The notes under the pieces are model-generated. The model was not told the origin of the DNA and searched no databases. It was given only the letters and a program-made list of their open reading frames with translations. A DNA stretch of 64,000 nucleotides from Axinella damicornis. Its lineage: Eukaryota; Porifera; Demospongiae; Axinellida; Axinellidae. Position 1 is the first letter of the stretch. Each line of letters opens with the position of its first letter. Positions 55,222 to 64,000 of the stretch are shown one piece after another. The stretch spans positions 13,014,189-13,078,188 of the forward strand of contig OZ007511.1 in assembly GCA_963931865.1 (NCBI GenBank), in the 5' to 3' direction. A program made the translations under genes and the position numbers.

Positions 55222-56358
55222 ATGACTTCGTTTAAGCCTAAGACGGTAGTTTGCCCGCCGCCACTCAAGCCCGCCACCGAGAAGGCGCTTTTGACTCCCG
55301 AGGAGTTGGAGGCCGCCATTCCTGCGGTCCTAGACCTGGGCCGGGCACACTTCACGTCCCAATGTTTATACACAGTGGTCGCTCTCGGTGTGCCAGACGT
55401 GATTGGTGCTGGTACATTGTCAGTCGCAGAGATTGTGAGCTCTTTGGGTGGCCCGGTGAACGAAGACCTCTTGTTGCGACAGCTCCGCGTGGCTGCGGCC
55501 GCAGGTGCTCTGGTAGAGTCTGCTGGTGAGCAAGGAGAGTTCATGTACAGCCTCACCCCTGTGGGCAAGTTGCTTCAGACGGGCGCCCCCCAGCCGAGCT
55601 TGGCTGGCGGAATCAAGCACTGGATGGAGCCCCCGATGTGGTTAGCCTGGTCCAAGCTCCCCGAAGCAACCTTTGCAGGTGGTGACGTCCCCTTTCGTGA
55701 GGCAAATGGCTGCATGATATTCGACTACTGTAAGGCAAACCCTATTTTTGCCAAGCCCTTCAACGAATTCATGACCTTCTTGTCGGAATATGAGGCTGCA
55801 GGAGTAGTTGAAGGCTATGACTGGACTGCCTTCAAAGGCAGGACCGTCTGTGACATAGGAGGTAATGTAGGGACGACCATGGTCGCTCTCAAGGCCAAAT
55901 ACCCAGAGATTAGGACTCTGTGTTTTGACCTTCCTGAGGTCATTGATGGTATCTCAGAGGCACCTGAGGGAGTAGAGCTTGTGAAGGGAAACTTCTTTGA
56001 TCACGAGACTATCCCAAGCTGTGACATTGCATTCATGAAGCATATTCTTCACGACTGGTCTGATGAAGACTGCTCCAAGATCCTTCAGTCTCTTCACTTG
56101 GCTCTTCCTGTGCACACTAAGCTAGTTCTTGCTGATGCTATTATTCCAGGCATCGGACCTGATGATGCATTTACCCTTGTAAAAAAGCAATACAACTGCT
56201 CCATGGGCTTAGTCGGAGGTAGGGAGAGAACCTTGGCTGAATGGGAAATGCTGTTTTCCACAAATGGATGGATCGTGGAGGATGTCATTCATAAAACTGC
56301 TGGTGGGCCGTTGTGCTCTCTGATCACAGTTGCAAAGGCTCGAGGGACTGTGAATTAG
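55222..56358 (+). CDS. O-methyltransferase, ASMT/COMT type (copy 2)
   Basis: Intronless, 378 residues, opening MTSFKPKTVVCPPPLKP. It has the same two-domain organisation as copy 1: dimerisation domain, SAM-binding motif, and HILHDWSDEDC with the catalytic His. The SAM loop differs (DIGGNVGTT instead of DIGGNYGPT), and a one-residue gap falls in the ISEAPEG segment, so substrate or cofactor handling could differ. The C-terminus is extended by a few residues (KARGTVN) because the copy 1 stop codon is mutated to a sense codon. The stop is the TAG of the GTGAATTAG that lies in the copy 1 3' flank. About 200 bp of 3' flank is shared with copy 1. Confidence 0.92.
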   Translation: MTSFKPKTVVCPPPLKPATEKALLTPEELEAAIPAVLDLGRAHFTSQCLYTVVALGVPDVIGAGTLSVAEIVSSLGGPVNEDLLLRQLRVAAAAGALVESAGEQGEFMYSLTPVGKLLQTGAPQPSLAGGIKHWMEPPMWLAWSKLPEATFAGGDVPFREANGCMIFDYCKANPIFAKPFNEFMTFLSEYEAAGVVEGYDWTAFKGRTVCDIGGNVGTTMVALKAKYPEIRTLCFDLPEVIDGISEAPEGVELVKGNFFDHETIPSCDIAFMKHILHDWSDEDCSKILQSLHLALPVHTKLVLADAIIPGIGPDDAFTLVKKQYNCSMGLVGGRERTLAEWEMLFSTNGWIVEDVIHKTAGGPLCSLITVAKARGTVN

Positions 56359-56535
56359 GTAGCCTGCAAGATTAAAATTACTGTTTTATGCACAGATAGT
56401 GACCAATTGATCAAAATGGAACTTATGTCTTGTACATACACCAGCCTAATTCTAGACTTGATCATGATTGTATAGACCATACTGACTGACCCATAGTATA
56501 TACGTACTTGAAAGGCTTCTTGCACTCTGGACACA

Positions 56536-57587
56536 AGAGATAGCTGTGGCTGGAAAGTAAGCAAACTCAATAAGGGCCTATCCAATATAGGTCAAAGGTT
56601 GCCCAATTAAGCTAAGTCACATGCTTACAATAGCTAATTAAGAAACTTTACAAGTGAAGCTAGTGTTATACACATAATTAATTTAGTTGTGGGCACATTC
56701 CTGATCACCACAGTGGAAGAGGCGCTGAGATGCAACTATGGTGACCAGCAGCCTCGTTCCGTTTCTGTGTAGCTATATTATTGTTAACGCAAACCAAACT
56801 GAACAGAATTGAAAACGGGGTAGGCTTGGGAACGAGGCTAGGTGACCAGAGCTTGAGCTGGTTCAAACAAGCTTTCTCTGTTTGAATCATGGCAGGCTAA
56901 TAGAAGTTTGAACCAGAATTTGTCATGCATGGTGATCAATTATAGTCCAAGTTATGTATAGGCTATACAGATGCCTGCATGCATGCAGGGCTAAAATTGT
57001 CCTCTTTACTGGCTGCATTTCCACTTCAGGAGAGGCAGCACTGCCTGGATTCTTTGTGTTGGAGGAAGGAGAGGTTCTGCCGTGGTACTGCTCCTCCTGC
57101 GCTTGTGCTGTATATAGCTTAGAGTCAATTAGTCTCATTCCCCACTCATATTCAATGCTGGCATTACACGTCATGGACTGTCAGTGATGCTGACATCGAT
57201 CCATAGATGTCCATGGACTGTCAATGATGCTGACATCCATAGATGTCCAGTGTTCGTCACTATAATATGACCCCATACGATTGGAGAGCGGAGGTGAGAG
57301 CCTACACAGAAGCTGCTCAGCTCTGGACTGCTCATGTAGATGAATGAGGCCATATATCCATCGTGAAACTTTCAGGTTCATTATGGCACATCCAGCAATA
57401 TGGCCGGCCGGCCGGCCGCGCGTGCACATTGGTGATAGTGGGGGCACTCGCAATCAAAGGCTGCAAACAGCGTGGCCATGTCTGGGGTTTGTTGCAGGGC
57501 ACTGAGAGGCCATAGCTAGATAATAATTCATTACAGTAGCAGGTTGCTGCTCATGCAGTGCTGCAACAATATTCAAATTGTATTATG
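56536..57587. other. Spacer with repeats, no gene recognised
   Basis: Contains one TAGCC-end element (56749-56840), a doubled segment GTCCATGGACTGTCA(A/G)TGATG at about 57170-57230, and a GGCCGGCCGGCCGG run at about 57401-57416. No coding exon identified. Confidence 0.5.
56749..56840. mobile_element. TAGCC-end element with perfect 9-bp target duplication
   Basis: CAGCCTCGTTCC at the left and GGGAACGAGGCTA at the right, flanked by GGTGACCAG at 56740-56748 and 56841-56849. A perfect 9-bp direct repeat indicates transposition by a Mutator-type mechanism. Confidence 0.8.
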
Positions 57588-57724
57588 AAGTGGATATTGG
57601 TCCGGCAGGTAGTAGGGCAATGGGTTAGGGTACATTAGGGCCAGGGCCGGTTCTAGATGCGCGCGCGTTTCTGGTACCTTTACCTAAAGTATGTACTTCC
57701 TGCCTGACCAATATCCACGTCATT
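57588..57724. mobile_element. Foldback element with GTGGATATTGGTC ends
   Basis: AAGTGGATATTGGTCCGGCA at the left and TGCCTGACCAATATCCACGT at the right are inverted repeats. The same end occurs alone at about 52418, so the element is dispersed. Confidence 0.65.
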
Positions 57725-57734
57725 ATCCGGTGGT

Positions 57735-58040
57735 CATGTTGCAATGTTGTTTTAGTTAACTAAAACTAAAACTATAATGCATTTTAGTATGGCATATTTC
57801 ACTTTAGTAATTAAAACTAAAACTAAAATGAGGACTGTCTCAGCCTGTTAATTAAAACTACAACTAAACTAATATGAAAATCACCCAAAAATGGTGGTTA
57901 CTAAAACTAAAAGAGCCTTTACTAACCCTTTTGAGATTTAGTAATTAAAAAACTAAAACTAAACTAAACAATGCGACTTCTACCTAATTAAAACCAAAAA
58001 CTAAACTATTTCAGTTTTAGATAACTAAAAGAACATTGTC
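57735..58040. repeat. TAAAACTAAAACT-rich repeat, inverted copy at 63.3 kb
   Basis: About 300 bp of AT-rich sequence full of ACTAAAACT motifs. The reverse complement of the same sequence occurs at about 63290-63530 with moderate divergence. The two copies face each other across the retrotransposon and methyltransferase copy 3. Confidence 0.8.
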
Positions 58041-58342
58041 ATGTTGAACCTGTTGTTCACTCAACAATTCCTGTCAGCTCAATTAACTAACTTGAGCAGA
58101 ACGGTGGATTTGAGGAACTTGCTTGGATACAATTAGTCTAGTGTGGGAACACTTCAACGAGCGTCCACCCCCCACCGTGCCCCGCTTTGGGCGCTAGCGC
58201 TAGCCATCACTGTAATTGCAGTGGTCATTCAGCATTTTTTTTCTATAATATTTTGTTGTACATATACAAAAAAACTAGCTACATACAACAGGATGCATAA
58301 ATAGCTAAGAGCTAGTTGAACAACATAAACAGGACATACAAA

Positions 58343-61300
58343 TTAAATGACATTGTACACAGCATGTTTAAAAGTACTCAGTGAATTACAAGATACAACA
58401 CCATAAGGCAAACTATTCCATAACTCAATAGTATCAGGAAAGTAAGAGTAAAGATACTGGGATGTATGACCGTTAAGGTTACAAAATGACAGTTCATGCA
58501 CATAACGGGTAGAATAAGGGTAATGAACCACACGAGATGTCAAAGGAGCCTCCGGGAAGACTGTTAGGTTGTTGACAATTTTGGACAGCAATGACAGCTT
58601 TAGGGTTTTCCTCCTAGTTTCCAGGCTGGGCAGGTTCAGAGAGCTGAGCATCTCTGTGTATTCTCTGTCCCATGTTTTGAGACACACTCGACTGGCAAAC
58701 CTTTGCACACTCTCTAGAAGATCACGGTCCTTAGCTGTGAATGGGTCCCAGATTGGGCAGGCATACTCCAGGTGAGGTCGAATTAGAGATACATAGAGTG
58801 TAGCTACTCATATCTGCATAATGGTAGAATTGCGAAACAATAGACCCACGAGTCTCCTAGCCTTGGAAGCGATAGTCTGAATGTGTTGGGTCCAGGAAAG
58901 ATCGGAGGCTATACTTATTCCAAGGTACCTGATACAATCAACAGTCTCAATAGGTGTTCCATTTAGAAAGAGTGGGCTAAGCTCACTCTTTTTTGACCTT
59001 CTGTGAGAAAGTAGCATAGCCTTGCATTTTGCTGGATTGAATTTGAGTAGCTTGGTGGAACTCCAAGCAGCCAAGGTATCAACATCATGCTGTAATGCAG
59101 TATGGTCGTCCTGAGTATGGATAGCTCGATACAGGAGGATGTCGTCAGCGAATACTACCAGTTTGGATCCGTTAGAAGTACCTGCATCACAGATGTCATT
59201 GAGGAAGAAAAGGGGCCCCAGGATTGAACCATGGGGGACTCCTGACAATACTGGTAATGGCTGTGAAGACACCCCATTTAGTACCACGGTCTGCTTTCTA
59301 TCAGTAGCTATAGGGTAGCTTTTTATCCAGTTCAGAAGATAGGGACTTAGACCCGTTGATTCCAGTTTGGCAATTAGTTGTCGATGTGATACTGAGTCAA
59401 AAGCCTTGGTTAGGTTGAAAAAGATGGCCCCCACTTCCTTGCCTTCTTCCAGAAGAGTAAACCATTCTTGTGTTGCAGAGAGAATTGCACTAGTTGTTGA
59501 TTTTCTGGGTAAAAATCCCCACTGATTCTGCATTGGAGGATAATTACATTCCAAGTGTGCAGCAACTCTGTCATATATGTACTAGTTATTGCATGAGTGC
59601 AAGGGCTATACGTCGAATATTGGCATCGAGCCTGAGGGCCGCAGGCCCGAGGGCGAGTGCCAATATTGTGACGTATAGCCCGCGCACTCATGCAATAACT
59701 AGTTTGTTGCATGATGAGGTGCCAATATATCATGCTGGCATTGTGGTCAGTGCCATATATTATATATTGGCATAGCGGTACCTTTGAACTTGTAGGGTAT
59801 CATGCAACAAGATCTTTTCCAGCACTTTGCTTGTGATGGATAACGGTGATATCGGTCTGTAGTTGGATAATTCATCGCTATTTGCATGGTCCCTTGGGAA
59901 TTGGTACAATGTTTGATGATTTCCATGCTAGAGGTAGTTCTCCAGTTTGTATAGACTGATTGAAGAGCCTGGTAAGAACTGGGGTAGTAGCTACTACTAG
60001 CAGTTTCTTTAATCATCCTAGCAGAAATTCCATCTGGACCAGAAGCCTTCTTACTGTCCAAGTTTACAAGGAGTTCATAAATCTCCTGTTCAGAACAATA
60101 CAGCTCTTGAGGGCATGCAGCTGGATCCAATCCATAGGAGCTTCCTTCCTCAGATGTCAGAGGTGGTGTAGCTGTGTTGAAGCAGCTATGGAAGAATTGA
60201 TTAAGAGCGTCTGCCTTCTGCTTGTCACAGATAATTCTTTTTCCATCATGGTTGATGACTGGAATTGTTGGAGCTCCCTTACCATTCAACCACTTGGCCG
60301 ATTTCCAAAACTGCTTGGAATTTCCAGCTGGAATACTTTGTACATATGATCGTTTTGCACTTCGGAGTTGGGATATGACCTTGTTGTGCAGCTGTTTATA
60401 CCTAGCCCTGAGGTTAGGGTTGCTTCTCGACTTGCAGTATATGATATTGCGTTTACGAATAGCATGTCTCACTCCAGCATTTATCCATGACAACTTCCTT
60501 TTCTTAGGCAGAACTCCTTTTGGAATGCAGTGTTCGATGATTGCCATGAATGTGCTTTCCCAAAGTTGCCAAGCTTCATCAATATTCTTGTCATGCAAAA
60601 GTGCATCCCAGTCAAAAAGCTCAATTTCACTGCAGGCTCTTTGAAAGTTTGCCAAGGAATATTTCCAAATTGATCGTGGACGGCATTTGTGGTTGACTTT
60701 TCCATCTGATTGACAGTTCCACACCGTTGTGGTCTGAATTAGACAGTGGAGGGACAACAGAGCATTGCTGTAGTGAGCTGGGGTTGGACATTAGGGCCAG
60801 GTCAATAAGACTAACAGTTCCACATGAGGCCATCCGAGTTGGTTCTTGTACAACCTGTGTAAGATTAAAACTGGACAAAATGTCATGCAAGGAATGAAAC
60901 AACGTGGTACTACTATCTAAGACATTTACATTAAAATCACCAACAAGTACAAAATTAGAGTACAAAGAAGGATTAACTTTCTGCAGAAAAATAATGAGTT
61001 GCTGCAAAACAAGGTGAGTTGTGGCAGGTGAACTGTACAGTGTACAAAAAGACAAAAACGTTCCATTATGTATAAGGTAACTCCCAGCAATTCCAAATTA
61101 TCAGGACCCATAAATATGACATTGTATGACAAGTCACCCCTAATGTACAACAATACCCCACCGCCATGTCTATTCCTATCTAATCTTACAAGAAAATAAT
61201 TGGAAATAGTGAGTTCATTGTCCAGTACAGAGTTGTCAAGCCAGGTTTCTACAATGCATACAACATGGGGGTTGAGATCACCACATACACTGTACAAAGA

Positions 61301-61384
61301 AAAGGGTTGTTTTAACCAGACTCTGATGGTCACCATATCAGTGCCTCCTCCACTGTGGTGATCAAAGGATGTACCCACAGCCAC
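58343..61384 (-). mobile_element. Broken non-LTR retrotransposon (CR1/jockey-like LINE)
   Basis: Minus-strand remnants in order: an apurinic endonuclease domain (about 61384-60627, frameshifted near 61000) with VCIVETWLDNSV, RLDRNRHGGGV, VGDFNVN and SDHNGVELSI; a linker region (60700-59960) with KLSWINAGVRHAIRKRN and KKASGPDGISARMIKE; and a reverse transcriptase (59900-58808) with GFLPRKSTTSAIL, FFNLTKAFDSVSH, GVPHGSILGPL and FADDILLYRA. The C-terminal tail (58708-58343) has LPSLETRRKTLKL and FPDTIELWNSLP, typical of CR1/jockey-type elements. No RNase H seen. Several frameshifts, stops and a foldback insertion at 59581-59703 show it is inactive. It separates methyltransferase copies 2 and 3. 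Confidence 0.92.
59581..59703. mobile_element. Foldback element inserted in the LINE
   Basis: ACTAGTTATTGCATGAGTGC at the left and GCACTCATGCAATAACTAGT at the right are perfect inverted ends. The arms continue (GGGCTATACGTC / GACGTATAGCCC-like) to a GC-rich centre. It interrupts the LINE reading frame between the SKVLEKILLHD and RVAAHLE segments, so it inserted after the LINE arrived. Adjacent sequence to about 59790 is also extra relative to the LINE. Confidence 0.8.
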
Positions 61385-62064
61385 AAATGTTGTGTAGCTT
61401 CACTTCTAATGGTTTGTAATTATATAGGTACGTGAGTAACGTGACTTAGCTTAATTGTTTACCCATATATAGGACCTATAGTGGTCAAGAAGTGTAAATG
61501 ATCTGCTTGGATGACGCACTTCAGTCATTCCTACAGTTACCTCCATGGAAAAGAAACTTGACCTAGGTTATATAACTCAACAGGCCAACTAGGTTATCCT
61601 ATAGAGATCAAAGTAGGCTGCACTTGTGTGCTCATTCCTTGATCACAGTGCAAGGAGTCACTGAGATGCAAGTGAGGTGACCACAGCCTGGTTAAAACAA
61701 CCCTTCTCTTTTTGTAGTGTAGCAGGCGCAATTCATCCAGTTTAGGGAGAATGCTTCTCGACTTGTAATAAAGAATCTCATATCTCGATCAAGCATTGGC
61801 ACCTTCCTTTTGCTAACAGCAATATTGCATGGAATGTCAACATACTGGATCCTTCCAAGTTGTGAAAAAAGCTTCGCATTCTAGAGATACCACATAATCC
61901 GTCTCGCCGCTACGTAGCCTAGTGGGTGTGGCATAGTCTCGGTATCAGACTCTTCGTGCAAGGCGGCGCGATCGAAGAGTCTGGTACCTAAAACTAAACG
62001 TTTCGTTTTAATTATCCTTGCTGGTACCGAGACTAGAATCCGGATCGCTACTGTATACAGGGCA
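61385..62064. other. Spacer upstream of methyltransferase copy 3
   Basis: No gene seen. A TCGGTATCAGACTCTTCG / CGAAGAGTCTGGTACC inverted pair occurs at about 61938-61986, and TGGTACCGAGACTAG follows at 62021, resembling a small hairpin element just before the gene. Confidence 0.45.
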
Positions 62065-63189
62065 ATGACTTCGTTCAAACCCGTGACCGTAGCATGCCCG
62101 TCGCCACTCAAGCCCGCCACCGAGAAGGCGCTTTTGACTCCTGAGGAGTTGGAAGCTGCCATTCCCACGGTCCTCGACCTGGGCCGGGCACACTTCACGG
62201 CTCAATGTTTATACACGGTGGTTGCTCTCGGTGTGCCAGACGTGATTGGCGCAGGTACGCTGTCAGTCGCAGAGATTGTGAGCTCTTTGGGTTGCCCGGT
62301 GAACGAAGACCTCCTGTTGCGACAGCTCCGCGTGGCTGCAGCGGCGGGTGCTCTGGTAGAGTCTGCTGGTGAGCAAGGAGAGTTCGTGTACAGCCTCACC
62401 CCTGTGGGCAAGTTGCTTCAGACGGGCGCCCCCCAGCCGAGCATGGCTGGCGGAATCAAGCACTGGATAGGGCCCCCGATGTGGTCCGCCTGGTCCAAGC
62501 TCCCCGAAGCAACTTTTGCAGGCGGTGACGTCCCCTTTCGTGAGGCAAATGGCTGCATGCTATTTGACTACTACAAGGCCAACCCTATTTATGCCAAACC
62601 CTTCAACGAATTCATGACATTCTTGTCAGAATATGAGGCTGCAGGAGTAGTTGAAGGCTATGACTGGACTGCCTTCAAAGGCAGGACCGTCTGTGACATT
62701 GGAGGGAACTATGGGTCGACCATGGTCGCTCTCAAGACCAAATACCCAGAGATTAGGACTCTGTGTTTTGACCTTCCCGAAGTCATCGATGCTATCTCAG
62801 ACCGGGCACCTGAGGGAGTAGAGCTTGTGAAGGGAAACTTCTTTGATCACAAGACTATCCCAAGCTGTGATGTTGCATTCATGAAGCATATTCTTCATGA
62901 CTGGTCTGATGAAGACTGCTCCAAGATCCTTCAATCTCTTCACTTGGCTCTTCCTGTGCACGCTAAGCTGGTCATCGTCGATGCTATTATTCCAGGCATC
63001 GGACCTGACAATTCATTTACCCTTGTAAAAAAGCAATATAACTGCTTCATGGGCTTACTTGGAGGCAGGGAGAGAACCTTGGCTCAATGGGAAATGCTGT
63101 TTTCCACAAATGGATGGATCGTGGAGGATGTCATTCACAAAACTGCTGGTGGGCCGTTGTGCTCCCTGATCACAGTTGCAATGGCCTGA
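62065..63189 (+). CDS. O-methyltransferase, ASMT/COMT type (copy 3)
   Basis: Intronless, 374 residues, opening MTSFKPVTVACPSPLKP. Same family and architecture as copies 1 and 2: dimerisation helices, SAM motif VCDIGGNYGST, and HILHDWSDEDC with the catalytic His. The central part is closest to copy 1 (shared MLFDYYKANP, ISDRAPEG, HAKLVIVDAI), while the N-terminal leader and the end (KKQYNCFMGLLGGRERTLA) resemble copy 2, so exchange between copies is likely. The 3' flank diverges soon after the stop, unlike copies 1 and 2. All motifs needed for activity appear intact. Confidence 0.92.
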   Translation: MTSFKPVTVACPSPLKPATEKALLTPEELEAAIPTVLDLGRAHFTAQCLYTVVALGVPDVIGAGTLSVAEIVSSLGCPVNEDLLLRQLRVAAAAGALVESAGEQGEFVYSLTPVGKLLQTGAPQPSMAGGIKHWIGPPMWSAWSKLPEATFAGGDVPFREANGCMLFDYYKANPIYAKPFNEFMTFLSEYEAAGVVEGYDWTAFKGRTVCDIGGNYGSTMVALKTKYPEIRTLCFDLPEVIDAISDRAPEGVELVKGNFFDHKTIPSCDVAFMKHILHDWSDEDCSKILQSLHLALPVHAKLVIVDAIIPGIGPDNSFTLVKKQYNCFMGLLGGRERTLAQWEMLFSTNGWIVEDVIHKTAGGPLCSLITVAMA

Positions 63190-64000
63190 AGGGACTGTGA
63201 AGGTGGAACGTCTGCAAGATTCAGCTCCTTATTATAAATCATGATGGCCACTATATTTCTACGATTGTATAGTGTTACGAAGTGGTTATTTGCAATGTTG
63301 TTTTAGTTATCTAAAACTGAAATAGTTTAGTTTTTGGGTAGAAGTCACATTGTTTAGTTTGGTTTTACTGAAATCTCAAAGGGTCAGTAAAGGCTCTTTT
63401 AGTTTTAGTAACCACCTTTTTGGGGTGATTTAAATAGTTGTAGTTTTAATTAACAGGCTGAGACAGTCTTTAATTTTTAATTACTAACGTGAAATATGCC
63501 ATACTAAAATGCATTATAGTTTTAGCTGTGGTTTAACAATTACATTCTTGGCTAATAATTAAGTCTCACTTGATGTGCATGAATTGATCAGCTGTATACA
63601 TGTATATACATGCCACTGTAAGAAGACATTTGAGTGGTTTTGAGGCATTCTAAAGCAGTTGTACGGTGTCCTCTGGTAGCTGTGGTTTAACAATTACATT
63701 CTTGGCTATAATAAGTCTCACTTAAAGTGCATAAATTGATTGCCTGTACATTTACATACATGCCACTGTACAAAGACATTTGACGAATGCGCCTAGCGCT
63801 CCAAAATTATTGAGAGCTCCACTCTCTTCCTGCAAACAACCTGGACCAGTTTTGACATAGCGGTGGGTCATCATCAGCATGCACCGCTCTGGTGGAAAGT
63901 TAAAGTACAGCTGTATGCAATTCTGCATTCCTGCTTCTCTTAGTTAGTCAAACTGGAACTAAGAGAAACTCGACCAGGCCTTTCATTTGGCCTGGGGGCT
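63190..64000. other. 3' flank with inverted AT repeat and tandem duplication
   Basis: After the stop, about 63290-63530 is the reverse-complement partner of the repeat at 57.7-58.0 kb. About 63523-63630 and 63678-63784 are direct duplicates (TAGCTGTGGTTTAACAATTA onward to ACATGCCACTGTA). No gene seen to the window end. Confidence 0.7.

Noticed and set aside
52605..56288. Long minus-strand ORFs opposite the methyltransferases
   Set aside because: Antisense shadows of GC-rich coding sequence; they recur in all three copies because the sense genes are conserved.

Overview
This window is nuclear DNA of a multicellular animal. Genes are split by GT-AG introns (one GC-AG), and the recognisable products are animal ones: a death-domain protein, BCAT, dermatopontin, a TRAF-like MATH protein, a class I myosin, BORCS5 and an OTU1-like fragment. 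Introns are short to moderate, simple repeats are abundant, and small inverted-repeat elements occur in almost every intron and spacer. I infer an invertebrate, plausibly a sponge or other early-branching animal, from the mix of death-domain GTPases and intronless methyltransferases. That placement is inference, not something the sequence proves.

Layout. 1-4.2 kb: no convincing gene, a 19-bp minisatellite (2.0-2.76 kb) and a poly-C tract. 4.3-9.1 kb: two tandem paralogous GIMAP/AIG1-like GTPase genes, the first fused to an N-terminal death domain, the second lacking it and preceded by a Harbinger-like element with 3-bp target duplications. 9.7-10.45 kb: a giant palindrome carrying an inverted duplicate of a small exon with a SUMO-interaction-like motif. 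11.5-12.9 kb: a 43-bp minisatellite of about 32 copies. 14.1-14.7 kb: another inverted-repeat element. 14.85-15.4 kb: two exons of an OTU1/YOD1-like UBX domain on the minus strand. 16.2-23.55 kb: a complete 13-exon branched-chain aminotransferase gene. 23.8-25.3 kb: a second 19-bp minisatellite of about 75 copies. 25.7-26.3 kb: a piggyBac-like short element. 28.1-30.4 kb: a 6-exon dermatopontin-like secreted protein. 30.9-31.3 kb: a retinol-dehydrogenase-like SDR pseudogene. 32.0-33.0 kb (minus): a TRAF-like protein. 33.2-35.0 kb: the intact 2-exon SDR parent. 36.0-46.1 kb (minus): a complete 21-exon short-tailed class I myosin (MYO1D-like), with a tRNA-derived SINE in one intron. 46.6-51.9 kb: a 9-exon BORCS5 (myrlysin) gene, head-to-head with the myosin. 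52.7-63.2 kb: three intronless, closely related O-methyltransferase genes of the ASMT/COMT type, interrupted between copies 2 and 3 by a broken non-LTR retrotransposon.

Functionally the genes are a mixed neighbourhood and not an operon. Innate-immunity-type signalling is suggested by the death-domain GTPase and the TRAF-like protein. Metabolism is represented by BCAT, SDR and the methyltransferases, lysosome positioning and membrane-cytoskeleton by BORCS5 and MYO1D, and extracellular matrix by dermatopontin. The most unusual items are the death-domain/GIMAP-like GTPase pair with a shared cysteine-rich, hydrophobic C-terminal module and a sharp gene-conversion-like tract; the 0.7-kb palindrome; and a dispersed family of short inverted-repeat elements with TAGCCTCGTTCCCAGG ends and 9-bp target duplications.
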